Source: Lachnospiraceae bacterium
GTDB taxonomy: Bacteria > Bacillota_A > Clostridia > Lachnospirales > Lachnospiraceae
Length of the DNA: 64,000 nucleotides
Direction: 5' to 3'
Assembly (NCBI GenBank): GCA_028694115.1
Contig: JAQUUB010000008.1
Coordinates: 59,813 to 123,812 of the forward strand
Under the pieces are notes generated by a model, which was not told where the DNA came from, did no database searches, and saw only the letters and a list, made by a program, of their open reading frames with translations. Every line of letters starts with the position of its first letter. The stretch's first letter is position 1. A program made the translations under genes and the position numbers. This document shows, in pieces, positions 63,002 to 64,000 of this stretch.

Positions 63002-63715
63002 TTAGCCCTTAATCTCAATAACTGACATAGGATCAATATATTGATTATTAAATGTAATTTGATAAATCAATTTCTGATCATCAGAATTAATTATAAATAA
63101 GGATGTCCCACGGATTACTTTATCTCCCTCAGATACAATTGGTTCCGATTCATTAAAATAATAGGAAGTATATCCATTTCCATGATCAACTTGAACTTCA
63201 TATCCATAATTTGCATTCGAAGTAACAGAAATAATTGTTCCATCCCCAGAAGCTACTATTTTTGTTCCTTCCGAAGCCTGAAAAACAACATACTGTGTGT
63301 CTTCGCTGTATTCAGAAGGTAGTGCAACTGTTCCATCCATTGGAAAACCACTTGGAATATACAATTTGCTTGCCTCCTCATCTAATTGTTCCTTTGCGGA
63401 ATTCTTTGCATCGATGGTAAGCTTCGCCTCTTTTAAACTATTATTTAACTCTTCAATATTTGCTTGTAATACGATATTCTCATCTGAAATATTTTTTAAC
63501 TCTTTATCCTTTTCAACAATCTTATCCTCCATTGTTTCCACATAAGATGCTGAATATGTCACATAGGTTACCCCTGCAAAAAGTAATGCAAATAATAAAA
63601 TAGATAGAAATAAAACAAAATCAAAGGATATTTGAAATTGTTTTATTCGATGTGCATTATTTGGTACTAACATCACTGTATACTTTAGCTTGGTCTTGGG
63701 CTGATTGTTTTCCAT
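63002..63715 (-). CDS. Coiled-coil LytM/M23-like protein with degenerate active site
   Basis: A 237-residue membrane-anchored protein. One N-terminal membrane helix (about residues 32-52), a coiled coil (about 57-115) and a C-terminal M23/LytM-like beta domain (about 150-235). DHGNGYTSYYFNE stands where active M23 enzymes have GxxxxYxHL, and the HxxxD motif is missing, so it cannot bind zinc in the usual way. Such degenerate LytM proteins (EnvC/NlpD style) activate other cell-wall hydrolases. Confidence 0.85.
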   Translation of the reverse strand: MENNQPKTKLKYTVMLVPNNAHRIKQFQISFDFVLFLSILLFALLFAGVTYVTYSASYVETMEDKIVEKDKELKNISDENIVLQANIEELNNSLKEAKLTIDAKNSAKEQLDEEASKLYIPSGFPMDGTVALPSEYSEDTQYVVFQASEGTKIVASGDGTIISVTSNANYGYEVQVDHGNGYTSYYFNESEPIVSEGDKVIRGTSLFIINSDDQKLIYQITFNNQYIDPMSVIEIKG

Positions 63716-64000
63716 ATGATCTGTCCTCTTCTCATTTCCATTAAAACTGTTTTTCTTTTCACATCAAATGCCACAAATTTCCTTACATTATACCATATCT
63801 TAGTAGAATATTAAACTATTTCAATGTTTTTCCATATAAGATATTTATTTATTTACTTTTACCAATTGATGTGATATCCTGACTTTTGCAGTTTAACAAG
63901 TATAAAAAAACCCGTCGGACCAGTAAATATACTGGCTGGCGGGTTTGTCATTTTGTCAGATTTTCATGGTGTATTTTTACTTTTTTGTATTTGCTAAAAC
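63716..64000. other. Intergenic stretch at the window end
   Basis: About 285 bases without a supported gene. It holds the upstream region of the LytM-like gene and one terminator hairpin (63908-63946), most likely of a gene lying beyond the window edge. Confidence 0.7.
63908..63946. terminator. Intrinsic terminator near the window end
   Basis: AAACCCG...CGGGTTT with inner CCAGTA/TACTGG forms an imperfect stem around AATA. T-rich or A-rich flanks lie on both sides, so the direction is not certain. Confidence 0.75.

Noticed and set aside
1..64000. Mobile elements, CRISPR arrays, tRNA and rRNA genes
   Set aside because: No transposase or integrase, no regular spaced repeats and no cloverleaf-like or rRNA-like stretch was seen on either strand; a covariance or HMM search was not possible.

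Overview
The window looks like chromosome from an anaerobic, low-GC Firmicute, most likely a clostridium of the Lachnospiraceae type. The evidence is AT-rich DNA, AGGAGG-type ribosome binding sites, a hybrid cluster protein, oxygen-sensitive NadA with a terminal NiaR repressor, fused LacI-like/GGDEF regulators and DUF1836 and YerC-type genes. I cannot name the species. I see no transposase, integrase, phage gene, CRISPR array, rRNA or tRNA, so this reads as ordinary core and accessory chromosome.

Layout. 1-6.1 kb: TetR plus hydrolase, then a nitrosative-stress unit (cupin and hcp, divergent from a Crp/Fnr regulator) and a MATE pump with its AraC/GyrI regulator. 7.2-18.4 kb: a GT-C-like membrane protein, a 24-codon peptide gene that is half cysteine, MFS and MATE exporters, two small lysine-rich proteins, a cation/proton antiporter behind a fluoride (crcB-type) riboswitch, uppP, a second AraC/GyrI regulator and a Rieske-tailed oxidoreductase. 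18.5-22 kb: an operon of a GPH-type transporter, a MATE protein fused to an anti-sigma-like ATPase domain, and a STAS protein. 22-30 kb: DEAD-box helicase, ClC channel, choloylglycine-hydrolase family enzyme, and the nadA-nadB-nadC-niaR operon. 30-34 kb: a BlaI/MecI regulator with three matching operators over itself and two membrane-anchored proteins, then a DAACS symporter with an anti-sigma-like N-terminus.

34-40 kb: redox and aldehyde-stress genes under TetR and MerR control, and an unusual cis-prenyltransferase. 40-48 kb: gene remnants, an amino acid permease, rlmD, pcrA, an SPFH/zinc-ribbon protein and a frameshifted pspA. 48-54 kb: a secreted CAP/Ig-like surface protein with a membrane-anchored partner, a DUF1836 regulator, a YerC/TrpR-like regulator and an orphan substrate-binding lipoprotein. 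54-64 kb: a chemoreceptor, two tandem LacI-like/GGDEF proteins, an M18 aminopeptidase and a degenerate LytM protein.

The best leads are the cysteine-rich peptide gene with its own promoter and terminator, the two transporters that each carry a degenerate HATPase-like domain (one beside a STAS gene), the fluoride riboswitch over the antiporter, the three-site BlaI regulon without a sensor gene, and the paired cytoplasmic LacI-like/GGDEF proteins next to a chemoreceptor containing an 18-bp operator-like palindrome. All family assignments come from reading motifs in the translations; no database search was run.
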